Part shown: piece by piece, positions 1-10,432 of the stretch
Numbering within the stretch: position 1 is the stretch's first letter
Layout: each line of letters starts with the position of its first letter
Source: Neelides folsomi
Taxonomy: Eukaryota > Arthropoda > Collembola > Neelipleona > Neelidae
Reading direction: 5' to 3'
Assembly: GCA_034687125.1 (NCBI GenBank)
Contig: JAQGBZ010000380.1
Coordinates: 1-57,600 of the forward strand
Length of the DNA stretch: 57,600 nucleotides
Made by a program: the position numbers and the translations under genes
The notes under the pieces: generated by a model
The model's input: the letters and a program-made list of their open reading frames with translations, nothing else
Told to the model about the DNA's origin: nothing
The model's database searches: none

Positions 1-521
1 ATATCAATTTATTCAATTAAAAGTTTTACCTAACCTAACTAAACTAGATAGTTATATATCAATTTATTCAATTAAAATTTCATTGTTGTTAATTTTGATC
101 TAAATACATACATATAAATGTATGACTTTATTATTATTTTACAAATATAATTTATATTAATTATTGGTAAAGTTGAATAGTAAATAAAATATATTCTGTA
201 TACATTTTTGTCATTTTCAATAAGGAAATATTTGTAGAAAAATTCAAAGCAAAAGTCCACCAAAGGAAAGATCCGTAGAGAATTGTAAAAATTGTGTTGC
301 TTAGCTCAAATATTAAAAAGACGATAAAGGAAAAACTCCATTTGGATTTGACGTACAAAAGTGAGTTAAAATAGTGCATTATTTGGATCGTATAGGAAAT
401 AAAAGAAAAATTGGAACATTAAAATAGCACAGCTTGAGCAAATAATCCACGAATTTATCATGAGATTCTAATTGGAAAAAATAGAATTTTTTAAATAAAC
501 TCAATATCTGAAGTATTGTGT
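1..521. other. AT-rich intergenic DNA with a short repeated motif
   Basis: No gene is supported here. The first 27 bases and about 56-82 share one AT-rich motif (core ATCAATTTATTCAATTAAAA), which returns at about 7529-7551 beyond the large transposon. Short open frames lack any recognisable domain and are typical of AT-rich noise. Confidence 0.5.
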
Positions 522-921
522 TATACAGGGTGCTTAGTTACGGACTTAACAAATTTGACCTTAAATAACTTTGAAACCATTTGATTTATTATTTTAATAA
601 GTTAAATGGTTCGCTTTTCTACTTTAATCTCAAAGAACCTTCAATAATTTAGATCTTCAAGTCATTAAGCGTTGCAGGATTTTTCTTGTAAACTTTATCC
701 TTTAGATATTTATAACCCACATAAAAAATCCGGAGTTGTGAGATCTGGTCAACTTGAAATCTTATGACTAAGTTATTGAAGCATTTTTAGTTTGTGAGAT
801 TTGCGTAAAAAAATGCTTGTCTATCTGGTCAATTTACACCTTAAATTAAAATTATAAGTTAATTGGTTTCAAAGTTGTTTACGGTCCAAATAATTAAGAT
901 TGTAACTAAACGCCATGTATA
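522..921. repeat. Mariner/Tc1-like MITE with degenerate inverted repeats
   Basis: The two ends are imperfect inverted copies: the left reads TATACAGGGTGCTTAGTTAC and the reverse complement of the right reads TATACATGGCGTTTAGTTAC. The similarity runs on inward for about 60 bp (ACTTTGAAACCA is shared). Both ends sit on TA. No coding capacity is visible. A non-autonomous element of the Tc1/mariner type is the simplest reading. Confidence 0.6.
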
Positions 922-1281
922 TTTTTTAATTTAGTTGAAATTTTATCACTTACCTTTTGTGTAATATTTTTTATTGATCATTATAATACTATTAAAATAA
1001 TTGGCAAATTCATTTCCCTTTATATTCAGCAAGAGCAAGAAAAAAACGGTGCATTAAAATACAATGAAAGCAATGAACATTATAACGATTTCAAAAATTG
1101 AAACGTTTCCTTCAATAATTTTGTGCATCAATGAAGAAAAACGATAAATGTAATATAGACAGTAAATAAAAAAGTTAAATACGTAAAAAAGACAAACTTC
1201 AACTTTTGATTTAACAAAAGACATTTTTCTGTTTTTTAATTTGAAAGGGAGAATTCTTAGTTTGGAAATTATGTTGATTAA
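922..1281. other. Intergenic DNA left of the large transposon
   Basis: AT-rich DNA between the MITE and the Mutator-like element. I see no gene or repeat in it; the open frame at 1054-1296 has no domain and runs into the transposon end. Confidence 0.4.
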
Positions 1282-1290
1282 CACAAAATA
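1282..1290. repeat. Target-site duplication, left copy (CACAAAATA)
   Basis: Nine bases directly before the left inverted repeat, identical to 7369-7377 directly after the right one. A 9-bp duplication is the hallmark of Mutator-superfamily insertion. Confidence 0.8.
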
Positions 1291-1557
1291 GGGCAACTAC
1301 TAATTACCCGATACCCGACGTGCTATTTGGCCGAATACCCGACGAAATACATAACATGGTCTATCTTATCTTCCATTTAGCCGATGACCCGACGTACTAA
1401 TAAACCGATACCCGATACCCGATGTACTATTTAACCGAATTGGCTTGCTTTAGTCAACCATTAACTTATAAATTTCAAGTTCCCCATTCCTATATTTTAC
1501 ATACGATTCCTCACACGACGTACTAATTACCCGAATGGGCTTAATTTAGTCTGCAAT
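1291..1557 (+). repeat. Left terminal inverted repeat of the MULE
   Basis: About 267 bp matching the reverse complement of 7104-7368 with few differences. It contains repeated subterminal motifs built on CCCGA and GACGTACTAAT. The outermost ~15 bases (GGGCAACTAC against GCAGATTCC) differ more than the interior. The last transposase exon runs into this repeat and its stop codon lies inside it. Confidence 0.85.
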
Positions 1558-4500
1558 ACGCTTTTGTAAATTTTCGAAAGATCAAGGGTTTCTTGGTTTT
1601 CACATTTGATTTTCTCAAATATCGTCCAACTGTAAAGACCATATGGTGAACGTTTATAAAAAGGTTCATCGTGAGTTGCCTCATTAGGTAAAAAGTTTTC
1701 CCATAGAGGAATGCCTAATATCGAAAAAAAATTTATAAAATATCCTACATAATTTAAAAATTTTATTTTTATTATTTACTATACAAATAAATATAATAAT
1801 GTGAACCTTCTTTTTTAGTTGGCTTATCAAATTCAGCAAGGACAGATTGAACTTTATTATTGATATACGCATAAACGGTTAGCGTATATAATTCATGGAT
1901 TCTTCTGGAAATGCTCCAAAGATCTTTTCCATTCAAAAAAGCGTTTAACCAATCTTGTAAAAAATCGATTATTTGGCATTTATCTTTGTTGTCAGCATAG
2001 TATTTGAGCAATGCCTTTTTGAAAAAACGCAAAATGTGTATACGGCATATATGAACACCAAATATTTCTGTGTTTTTGACAGGTGTAACTTGTAAAGACC
2101 ACAATTTTCGAAAATACACAGTGGTAGAAACGCCAAGAAATGTAAAAATCACCGCTGACAATAATGCCTATATAAATTTATTTATTAGAGTTTATTAATT
2201 TATCATTAATTTAAATATTAATGTTATTGTTATTATTTTATTAGAATTTTGTATAAATATATATAATACTCCGTATCAATAATAATTTTTAATTATAAAA
2301 TTTTTACTTTTGAGAAATCAATTTCCATTCGATCAACCCCATAAAATGGCCTTGAATCATTGTAATATCGTTTGTATCTAGAATGTTTTAATAAATTTGT
2401 AAACTTAATTATTAGAATCATTAGAATAGAATCAAACGTGAGGGATGTCGTTAAAAATTCAAATAAAGGAAGTGGTGAGCAACCGCCTTTTAAATTTTTA
2501 ATAACGATTGCAAAATAATTTGGTTCTACGCATTTTTTTGACGATGGCATTTTAAGTGGCGACATTAATCCTTTTGTAGAATCCAAGAATAAAACGACGG
2601 GTTTTGAACAAAGAGATATGCTTCTTAAAATGAGGAATTGTTTTGAAGTAAACAAATCGACGCTGAATGGAATAAACGAGATTCTTTGAACATAGCCTGA
2701 AAGCTTTTCGTCGATAAAACCATCGTTGATTTTTACTTGTGTCATTATCAAGTCGGACATTTTGTCTGAACTCAAATCCTCTTCTTTTAACTTCTACAAT
2801 ATAAAAAATAAAATTATTTATTAATTTGAGAAAATGAAAATATTAGCCAATATTAATTGTGAATTATATAAAAATTATATTTGGTTTAGATAAACATCTA
2901 AACCAAATCAAACCAAACCAAACAAAGAAACCAAACTTGCCTCATATCTTGCTGATTGGAAAGATTTTAAATTTTTAACAGAATTTAAGTTGCCAGTTTT
3001 CAGTTCCTCAAAATTATCTTTTGCCTTTTCAAACATTTTTCATCGTAAAGCAGAAGGTTTAGTATGTTTCAGGATTTCTTTCGCATCTTCACGTTCTTTG
3101 CCTTGTAAATATCGAAACTTGGTTTCTCCAATCAAATGCTTTATTAAATTGTTTGTTCTAAGCCAATTAAAAATATACTTAAAATATTATATTTTTTTAA
3201 ACCCAATTTAATATTTTAATCATTTTTATTTTATTATCTTTATGATAAACCGTGCACGCAATAAAATGGAAAATTTTGGTGGAGAAGAAAGGAAAGTATG
3301 TCCATACTAATATCGTACATTCTATTTCGTGCATGGATTTTAATTTCCAATTAACTAATTATATATTTATTTAATGTATTTAATCTATTAAAATGTGTAC
3401 CTGACATCAATTTTAATTGATTCTCCACATTGGTTCTTTGCGACGGAAAAAATAAATTTAGCTTCACATTCATCCCGCTTACAATGTGCGTATGCTGTAA
3501 ACATTGTCAAACCTATATCAATTGTTTTTTTATCGAATGATAAAACACACTGGGGGTTGAACTTGTTAAAATTTAATGAAAACAAATTTCGGTATTTCGG
3601 ATTGATCGTTTTAATCAATTTTATCTTTGCATTCGGCTTAAAATTGGCTTTTGATACTGTTGCATTTCCCATTCCTTTCACTTCATTGAGAATTTCACTA
3701 TCTGAGAATGTGAATAATTGTTCAAAATCAACTTTTGACATTTCAAATTGGAAATTTCTTGGAAGATCTTTTACAATGGTGTAATCTAAAAAAATAGTAA
3801 AACATTATTTTATCGAATTATTATTAAAAGAATTTTTATATTTGTTAATTGGAATATAATTTAACCAGTATCATCGGATTTCTCAATCTTGCTCAAGTCT
3901 TGGGGGAATTGTTCAACTAAAATTAAATATAAATATTAACTTTTGTTTATAAATTTACAGATTTTAATAGTTTAACATGTGTAATAAATTTTAGCAAAGA
4001 TTTTGTATTAATATGTATATTACTCATTTGATGAGAATTCAAGAATTCAATTGTTTCCTCACAGTATTCATTTTGATTTTGTACATGAGAACTAATTGGT
4101 GATTGAAATAATTCAAAGTGATTGGAATTTTCCGTTTTTGAATCTGAATAATAACATTATACATTATACATATATCAAAATATTTATATAATAAAAATAT
4201 TTTTGGCCAAATGTAAATAAAAAGATTAATTTAGTATAATTAAAAAAATAAAATAAATTACCATTAGTCTCCCCATGATCAATTGATTTTGTTTGATCTT
4301 CATTTTCAAATGTTGATAAATCAATCATCATCATTCTGGCAAAATTGGCATATGAAATTCACTTCGGTTTGTTTCTTGTCGTTTATCCCAAGACAGATTA
4401 AATGAAACCATGTTTTGCATGTCTTGCAAAATATCATATTAATGTTGTCGTCGATTTTGGTTACTTTGTTACAAAAGCATCCCGAATGAACCATGGTTTG

Positions 4501-5309
4501 GATTTGATTCCGTAGATTACGCTTTTTGTTTATGTTTTCAAATAATGTCTATATCAATATTCGTTTGGTATTTAAATTCGAAATCAAATTAATTATATAA
4601 TTTCAATTTTATAATAATTCAATTATATAATTTCAATTTTTATAATATATAATATTTATAATAATTTTATATTTTATAATAATTGAATTATTATAAAATT
4701 GAAATTATATAATATATTTAGTATTTCATATATAAAATATATGTTATTATACCTGAATGTCGTTTCTATTTTCAGTCCAGATAGTGTAAATCTAATATTG
4801 AATCCTCAAATCATCAGATTTAGAATCAAAGAAATTCGTTTCTATTTTTTCCCAAATAGAACTTTTGTCTTTCCAATCATTCAATTTCAATTTGTACTTT
4901 TGGCCAAGAACGCATTTGTATATTAAAAATCCAAGATGTTCGATCCCCCGCATCAATTTATTAAAACTTTTGTCCGGATCTTTAAAATGACGAGTTTTCT
5001 TCCTTTTCTTTGGAGTGCTGTGTCGTACTTTAAAATGAAAGATGTTTAAAATTAATTTGTTTCATTATTTTAAGCTCATGCCATAATTAAATTAAATCAG
5101 AACAAGTTGTAAAGTATCGTTACTTTTATCCTCGAAATCATTGGATTCATCAGACATTGCAACTTGTGACCAATCACTATCTAAAAATTAATTTAAGTTT
5201 CTTTACACTATGTAATATTAAAATATTTAAATATATATACATAATTAAAACAAATTTGATATTTATAAGAAAATTTGTATTTATTAAAAATGAATTTACC
5301 TGATTCCAT
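1527..5309 (-). pseudogene. MULE-type transposase, multi-exon, decaying
   Basis: Exons read from high to low coordinates. A start at 5309 (MESG|) joins exons carrying SDWSQVAMSDES and then TPKKRKKTR, a nuclear-localisation-like stretch, near 5020. Later exons give a Cys-rich module (3388-3741, HCKRDECEAKFIF), a helical segment (about 3160-2938, KEREDAKEILKHTKPSALR), the catalytic region (2293-2775: VVLFLDSTKGL then MEIDFSKV, the two expected Asp), a C-terminal block (1772-2161) and a last exon (1714-1527) ending inside the left inverted repeat. Motifs match the transposase family found with many invertebrate MULEs. A TGA at 3040-3042 interrupts the helical exon, and the frame also breaks after the PHD segment near 4320, so this copy is probably inactive. 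Exon joins are approximate. Confidence 0.65.
4321..4494 (-). CDS. PHD-finger exon/ORF inside the MULE
   Basis: A 57-codon frame from ATG to TGA holds a textbook PHD finger: C-x-C, 14 residues, C-x2-C, x4-H, x2-C, 14 residues, C-x2-C (FCKTCKTWFHLIC then CQFC). PHD fingers read histone H3 tails or act as zinc-binding interaction modules. It lies between the NLS-bearing N-terminal exons and the transposase exons, in the same orientation. Its stop overlaps, in another frame, an ATGATG that opens the next transposase segment (MMIDLSTFENEDQ). It is therefore either an exon separated from the rest by a one-base frameshift, or a small separate product. The zinc-finger call is strong; its link to the transposase is inferred. 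Confidence 0.7.
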   Translation of the reverse strand: MVHSGCFCNKVTKIDDNINMIFCKTCKTWFHLICLGINDKKQTEVNFICQFCQNDDD

Positions 5310-7103
5310 GTTTGTCAGTGTAAAATTATCGATGATTGTTCGATGAATACAAAAATGTGAATAGAGTACAAAATTTAGATAATTGATGCTTATTTAATTA
5401 ACCGTAATGAAATATATATACTTGAATTAAGGAGGAAATTATTTTCAACATATTTTTATTTTTTACTTCAGGATGGATGAAACACAAAAATGGCGACACG
5501 CACACCTTACATACATTTTTAATAGAGGTCGTTTCATGTAATGTATGATTAATAACAGTAGGTACCTATTCTGAAACAATTTAGTTATGAGTGATTTTAT
5601 ATAATATATAAACAATAATTCAATTTAATTTATAGAAACAAGATCATAACTTTGATATTTTTTTAATCAATGCCCATATATTGAGATATATAAAATAATG
5701 CCACTATATGAAATATTAATTTTTATTTCTTAATAATTTACACTATTGTTGTAATTATCTAAATAGGTAGTTCACAAAAAGTTTTATATTAATTATTGAA
5801 GTTTATATGAATATACATTTTGTAATATATTGACATTTCTCTAAACTTGAACTTCATAAACAACAACAATATTTTAACAAATACAATTTGATTTTCACTA
5901 TACTTGCAAATATGAAATATAATTAATGATCCAAATGATATTACATATTCTACATTTTACATATTCTTCAATTGAACTGAAACGGGGAAGATTCCAATAA
6001 AATAAAAATTCGACTGATATCAGATATAATAAACTTGAATTTAATGTGTTTCTTAGGTGCTTAGTTTATGCAGTGGCATGGATGTGTAAATGGGTGTTGA
6101 TTGTGATTGTTGTTGTTGAGCTGCTTCTTCGGCTGTTGCTGGATAGTGTGGAATGGCTGAGTGTAAGCCTCGTCTCTTTCTCTCTTTTGGCCACAAAGTC
6201 ACAGAGTCCACATTATTAAACTCTGTTAACTTCTAGGTTCTCGAAGTATAGTTAAAAGTATGAGGACTTTAACTATCAATTCAACTACTTTAGATGGTTA
6301 AATGGACTGTTACTGAAAGTGAAATATTGAATCGTCCGACTGTATTTGTTATATCTCAATTTATTAAGGTGTTTTATAAAAATAAGAAATCCAGCGTTCA
6401 ATAGGATCGGTCTTAACGGATCTGAGGAAGTGGGGAGAGGAAAAGTCAAACCAGAGACCTTAAGGATCTCTCTCACGGCCCTCCTCATGTCCCACTCGAT
6501 TTATTACATCACCAACACACACGTTCTTTTGCACTCCATTGGCTCCCTTTGTCTCTCTTTACAAATGACGTCATACACATCTTACACATTATTATATACT
6601 TGTACATAATATGCTTATACTTTTACTAATACTTACTGATCATTAATAACATATTACATTTACCAATGTATAATATATCTATTTATAAAAAATATTATAT
6701 TAAATTTCAGATTTGAAATACAGTTTGTATCTATCTATCTAACGTGTATGAATAATTTTCCTACTAAATAAATTAATGTTTGAATCAATGATTTTACGTG
6801 TGCACAAAATTTTGTATCTTTATTAAATCGAATGAGTTGGGAATAGGAGGAAAGTCTCCTACCTCCTGATCCCAATTGCTGGTCATCTTCCCTTCATGAT
6901 TCCTCTTGAATATGACTCAGGGAGGAATGAAATCTAGTCGTAATTCTAACGCTAAAATACATATTGTATAAAATGAGAATTGGTAATTTTCAAGTTAATT
7001 GCAGACTGTATTAAGCCCATTCGGGTAATTAGTACGTCGGGTCGATCGGGTGAGAAATTTTATGTAACCTTTATAAATGGGGGATTTAGTGATTTTTAAG
7101 TTA
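5310..7103. other. Noncoding interior of the MULE
   Basis: No gene is supported. The stretch 6060-6560 is less AT-rich and may be a promoter or leader for the minus-strand transposase. A hairpin lies at about 6836-6874 (stem AGGAGG/CCTCCT extended by TTGGGA/TCCCAA). An inner duplicate of the right inverted repeat begins at about 6995. Confidence 0.4.
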
Positions 7104-7368
7104 ATTGCAGACTAAATTAAGCCCATTCGGGTAATTAGTACGTCGGGTGAGGAATCGTATGTAAAATATAGGAATGAGGAACTTGAAATTTATAAGTTAA
7201 TGGTTGACTAAAGCAAGCCAATTCGGTTAAATAGTACATCGGGTCTCGGGTATCGGCTTATTAGTACGTCGGGTCATCGGCTAAATGGAAGATAAGATAG
7301 GCCATGTAATGTATTTCGTCGGGTATTCGGCCAAATAGCACGTCGGGTATCGGGTAATTGGAATCTGC
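7104..7368 (-). repeat. Right terminal inverted repeat of the MULE
   Basis: Reverse complement of 1291-1557. A second partial copy of its inner end (core GCAGACTGTATTAAGCCC, then GTAATTAGTACGTCGGGT) lies just inside at about 6995-7056, so the inner boundary carries a direct duplication of roughly 100 bp period that the left side lacks. Confidence 0.85.
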
Positions 7369-7377
7369 CACAAAATA
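7369..7377. repeat. Target-site duplication, right copy (CACAAAATA)
   Basis: Identical to 1282-1290; see the left copy. Confidence 0.8.
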
Positions 7378-7876
7378 GCCATTAAGTTGCTTCGAGCTTA
7401 ACATGATAATTTAAAAAAATTCAAGACATTTATTGGTCACCTTCAAATTTACAATAAGAAGAAAATTGCTGATAATATGTAAAGTTATTAAATTTAATAA
7501 CAAGGTACATAATTAAAAGTTTCGTCATATATCAATTTATTCAATTAAAAGTTTTATTATAAATCGATTCCAATTATTTCAGATACTGTTTAACGAAGCA
7601 ATTTTAATTGACTAATTAAATTTATACCAATATCTTCTTCTAAATATTCGTTTTACTTATCCGTCCCATATTTCCGGCAGTTGCCCGCTGATTACATTTA
7701 GATAAGCATTTTTTGATTGATATCAAATTTTTTATATCCTTTCCCGTAAATCTTCATTAGAATCTTCAATCTAACCTAACTTAAAACATGTAAGAAATAG
7801 TCAGCTAGAAAAGGCCCTGACGCTTACCTTTAGTCGATAGTCGGGTCTTCAGTATTTGCCCTAAAAACTGTGAATG
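7378..7876. other. Intergenic DNA right of the MULE
   Basis: AT-rich and without a supported gene. The motif ATCAATTTATTCAATTAAAA of the window start recurs near 7529-7551. Confidence 0.4.
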
Positions 7877-7962
7877 TACAGGATGGTCCAAAGTTTGTCT
7901 CATTTATTAATTAATCATTAATTTAAAAAAGAAGCAAACTTTGGACTACCTTTTAAGCTGTA
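7877..7962. repeat. Mariner-like mini-hairpin (MITE remnant)
   Basis: Two inverted arms share GTCCAAAGTTTG, at about 7886-7897 and 7935-7946, separated by under 40 AT-rich bases. The outer ends read TACAGGATG and, reversed, TACAGCTTAAAAG, both on TA. The size and TA ends suit a deleted mariner-type element. Confidence 0.55.
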
Positions 7963-7984
7963 TTAGTATTATATGTAATGGCAT

Positions 7985-8574
7985 CTAGGGAATTTTTTTA
8001 ACTAAATATACATATTCTGAACACAAAAACAAAAGCACATACATTTTTCCAACACCTCCAATTTTCTCCCCTTTTTCAATCATTGCGTCAAAAACAACCT
8101 CTCGGCAAAAGGAACTCCAGTCAATGGCTGTTTGTACGGACATTTCACATTGAGAAGCAATTGACAAAAGCGGAATTTTGTCAACCCAAAGGTTAACAAA
8201 TGAAAGAATTTGCCAGAGATGAAGTTTTGAACCAGAGAAAAATGTTCCTTTTCTTATTCGTTGCCTAAATAAAATTTAATAATTAAAAGAACTACATATA
8301 ATCATTGGCAAAAGGCAAATAAGAATATTAATTAAATTAAACAAACTTACGAATAAGTACAACGAACCAATTTCCTCTTTTTCCTTATTTTCCCACCACA
8401 AGAAAAACGAAAACAGTCCTTTTCACCCAAATCCTTTCTTAAAATTAACTGTCCGCCACATGAACTATTCGGGCACTTTAAATGATTAAAAATTAAACCT
8501 AAAGCCTGAACCTTTTTTACAATAATATTGTTAGAATCCCAATTAAATATGGTTTTTAAATTGACAGGTGCCAT
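7985..8574 (-). pseudogene. Merlin/ISXO2-like transposase, N-terminal part only
   Basis: Exon 1 (8574 down to about 8347) encodes a zinc-ribbon-like start (HLKCPNSSCGGQLILRKD, then FSCGGKIRKKRK). After an intron with clear GTAAGT and TTTAG signals, exon 2 (from about 8264) continues SQRIRKGTFFSGSKLHLWQI, then SIASQCEMSVQTAIDWSSFC and GEKIGGVGK. This order (zinc ribbon, S-x-L-x-L helix, DW-x-FCREV, IGG-x-GK) is that of the ISXO2-like transposases of Merlin transposons, found as repeats and as domesticated genes. The catalytic DDE region that should follow IGGVGK is not found downstream. The frame stops after YVYLVKKIP, so only a remnant, or the 5' part of an interrupted gene, is present. Confidence 0.6.
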
Positions 8575-9004
8575 TTAATAAAAATGAAGCGAAATTAAAT
8601 TAGGAAAGAGTCAAGAGTGACGAGTGAGTTGAGATGGAGAAAGTTGAGCAAAGGGAAGCGGTGCAAGTTATAGAATGCACTATGTAATTCAATTGCAACA
8701 CGTAATTCAATCGCAACAAAAAATTAAGAATTTACCAACTTTAACCAACAATTATTTAACTTTTATAATTTTGCACCCTTATTAACAATCAGATTAGTGA
8801 TTCCCACATCTCAAATATTAAAAAAGTCGGCCTCCTTGAATCTTGCCGTCTTAATGATATAAACATCAAACATGAAATCCATCAAATATAAATATTAAAA
8901 ATACTTTAAATACATCATTATTATTATAAAATTTTTATGTGCTCTTACAATATTATGAAATAATATTTTGAATTCAAATATACAAATTCTATTTTAGGAT
9001 TAAA
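8575..9004. other. Intergenic DNA
   Basis: No gene or clear repeat is seen. It may hold the promoter for the minus-strand remnant on its left. Confidence 0.3.
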
Positions 9005-9433
9005 ATGTACAAAAAAAAGTATTTACGAGACAAGGAATCTGCACGATATCAAAGAAATGAAAGACGAGTTAAACGAAATGAACAACCATGCCAAGGAACG
9101 ATTGAACACGTTGAAGACAATCAGTATGAAGTGGCTTCCGTTGTTGAAGATTTTTGATCTATATATTTATATAAATAAAATAGTTTTATTGCAAATAAAT
9201 AATGTAATATTTAACAAATTAGATAAGTGAGTTAATTTTATTATGAAAACTATTTTATTTACGAATTATTTTATTATTTTAAATTATTATTTAGGAAAAG
9301 ATTTGAAATCTTCTGCAGACGCCATATTAAAGAAACCCAAGGGGAAAGATGGATTTGTGAATACATAAGTTGCAGCAAATCTTACTCAAGGAAATCTAGG
9401 TATACAGAGCACGTAGCAAAAGAACACCTATAA
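9005..9433 (+). CDS. Possible small C2H2 zinc-finger protein (two segments)
   Basis: Segment 1 (9005-9157) is an ATG frame of 50 residues, very basic at the start (MYKKKYLRDKESARYQR) and acidic at its end. Segment 2 starts after a TTTAG acceptor at 9295 and runs to TAA at 9433, reading RFEIFCRRHIKETQ and then WICEYISCSKSYSRKSRY and TEHVAKEHL: C-x4-C-x12-H-x4-H, a C2H2 zinc finger. I could not find a convincing donor joining segment 1 to segment 2, so they may be separate or an exon may be missing. The finger is visible; its function is unknown. Confidence 0.35.
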
Positions 9434-10432
9434 TTTTCTCTTATATAATGAATATATAATAAAATCTAATAGCCGTTAAATTTGAACCTTATTGTTAGTT
9501 ATTTGTATAAATATAGTTTTTATTTAAATACATATTGTATTTATACTATGATTACCTATTACCGCCTATTGGACTATTGGAATTTTATATGAAATTTTTA
9601 TTGTTTACATTTATATATTTATAACTCGTATAAGTATACTTGCAAATCATAATGAAAATTACATAAAATGCTTTCTCGCAATGTCTCCATTTGAACATTA
9701 TCTATACTCTAGAGTAACTATATTGAATATTAAAATGAACAATTTTAAAACAAGTGATGATTATGAAGAATACTGAAAAGTTATGAAAAATTGAAAGTTT
9801 TTAATAATCAAAATATTGAAATCCTCATAACTTCATATGTGAAATTCATTTCATAAGTTAATCATCATTGCCGACATTTTATTAACATACTAAATAATTC
9901 CGGATTTTCCATTTAAGGAATATCTTTATTAAACAATTTATCGTGATAATTTAAGTCGAAGGTAACATAAATTGGCTTATTTTTAATAGTATACTCGTAC
10001 ATATAGGTATGTATAAGACTATTTTCAAATCCCAAGATTAAAGGTTGTAAATGTAGAATTATAATTATAAGTAATGCTCATGCTATAAAGGCTAATAAAT
10101 ATTACTAGATATTCAAAGGCCTAAAAAATATCACAATAAACGACTTATATTGTTATTTTTAATAATTTTAGCCCAAGGTAAAATAAATTGGTTCATTCTT
10201 TATATATAGAAATACCTGTATGTATATAAAATCGCTTATTTAAAGGATTGGAAACAAATTCCAAGAACCCTTGTAAGGTTTAGGATTAAATGGTTATTTT
10301 AAAATAAAACCTCTGCACATTCACTCACTCATTGTCAGTGGTTTATTGACTACTTAACATTAAGAATTGTCAATTATTTCTTTTCATAATACTTCCGTTC
10401 CTCTCAATAATACGACAAGAACAGTTTGCAAA
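9434..10432. other. Intergenic DNA, promoter side of the coiled-coil gene
   Basis: AT-rich, with no gene seen. The 100 bases before 10433 should contain the leader of the secreted protein that follows. Confidence 0.35.

Larger units (their letters stand above)
1291..7368 (-). mobile_element. Mutator/Foldback-like (MULE) DNA transposon, complete with both ends
   Basis: The element is 6,078 bp, bounded by nearly identical inverted repeats of about 266 bp and an exact 9-bp target duplication. The inverted repeats contain short repeated motifs (variants of CCCGACGTACTAAT and ACCCGATACC), as in Foldback elements. Inside, on the minus strand, lies a multi-exon locus encoding an NLS-like basic stretch, a PHD finger, a Cys-rich N-terminal domain and a MULE-type transposase core. 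The remaining interior (about 5310-7100) is noncoding. The near-identity of the inverted repeats and the exact duplication suggest a fairly recent insertion, while stops inside the transposase suggest this copy is no longer autonomous. Superfamily assignment rests on the duplication length, the long inverted repeats and the transposase motifs read by eye. Confidence 0.85.

Noticed and set aside
3395..3784. 129-codon plus-strand frame inside the MULE
   Set aside because: Antisense to the Cys-rich transposase exon, which matches a known family on the minus strand.
6285..6609. Overlapping frames on both strands within the MULE (67 and 87 codons)
   Set aside because: No domain and mutually overlapping; treated as promoter or leader of the transposase.
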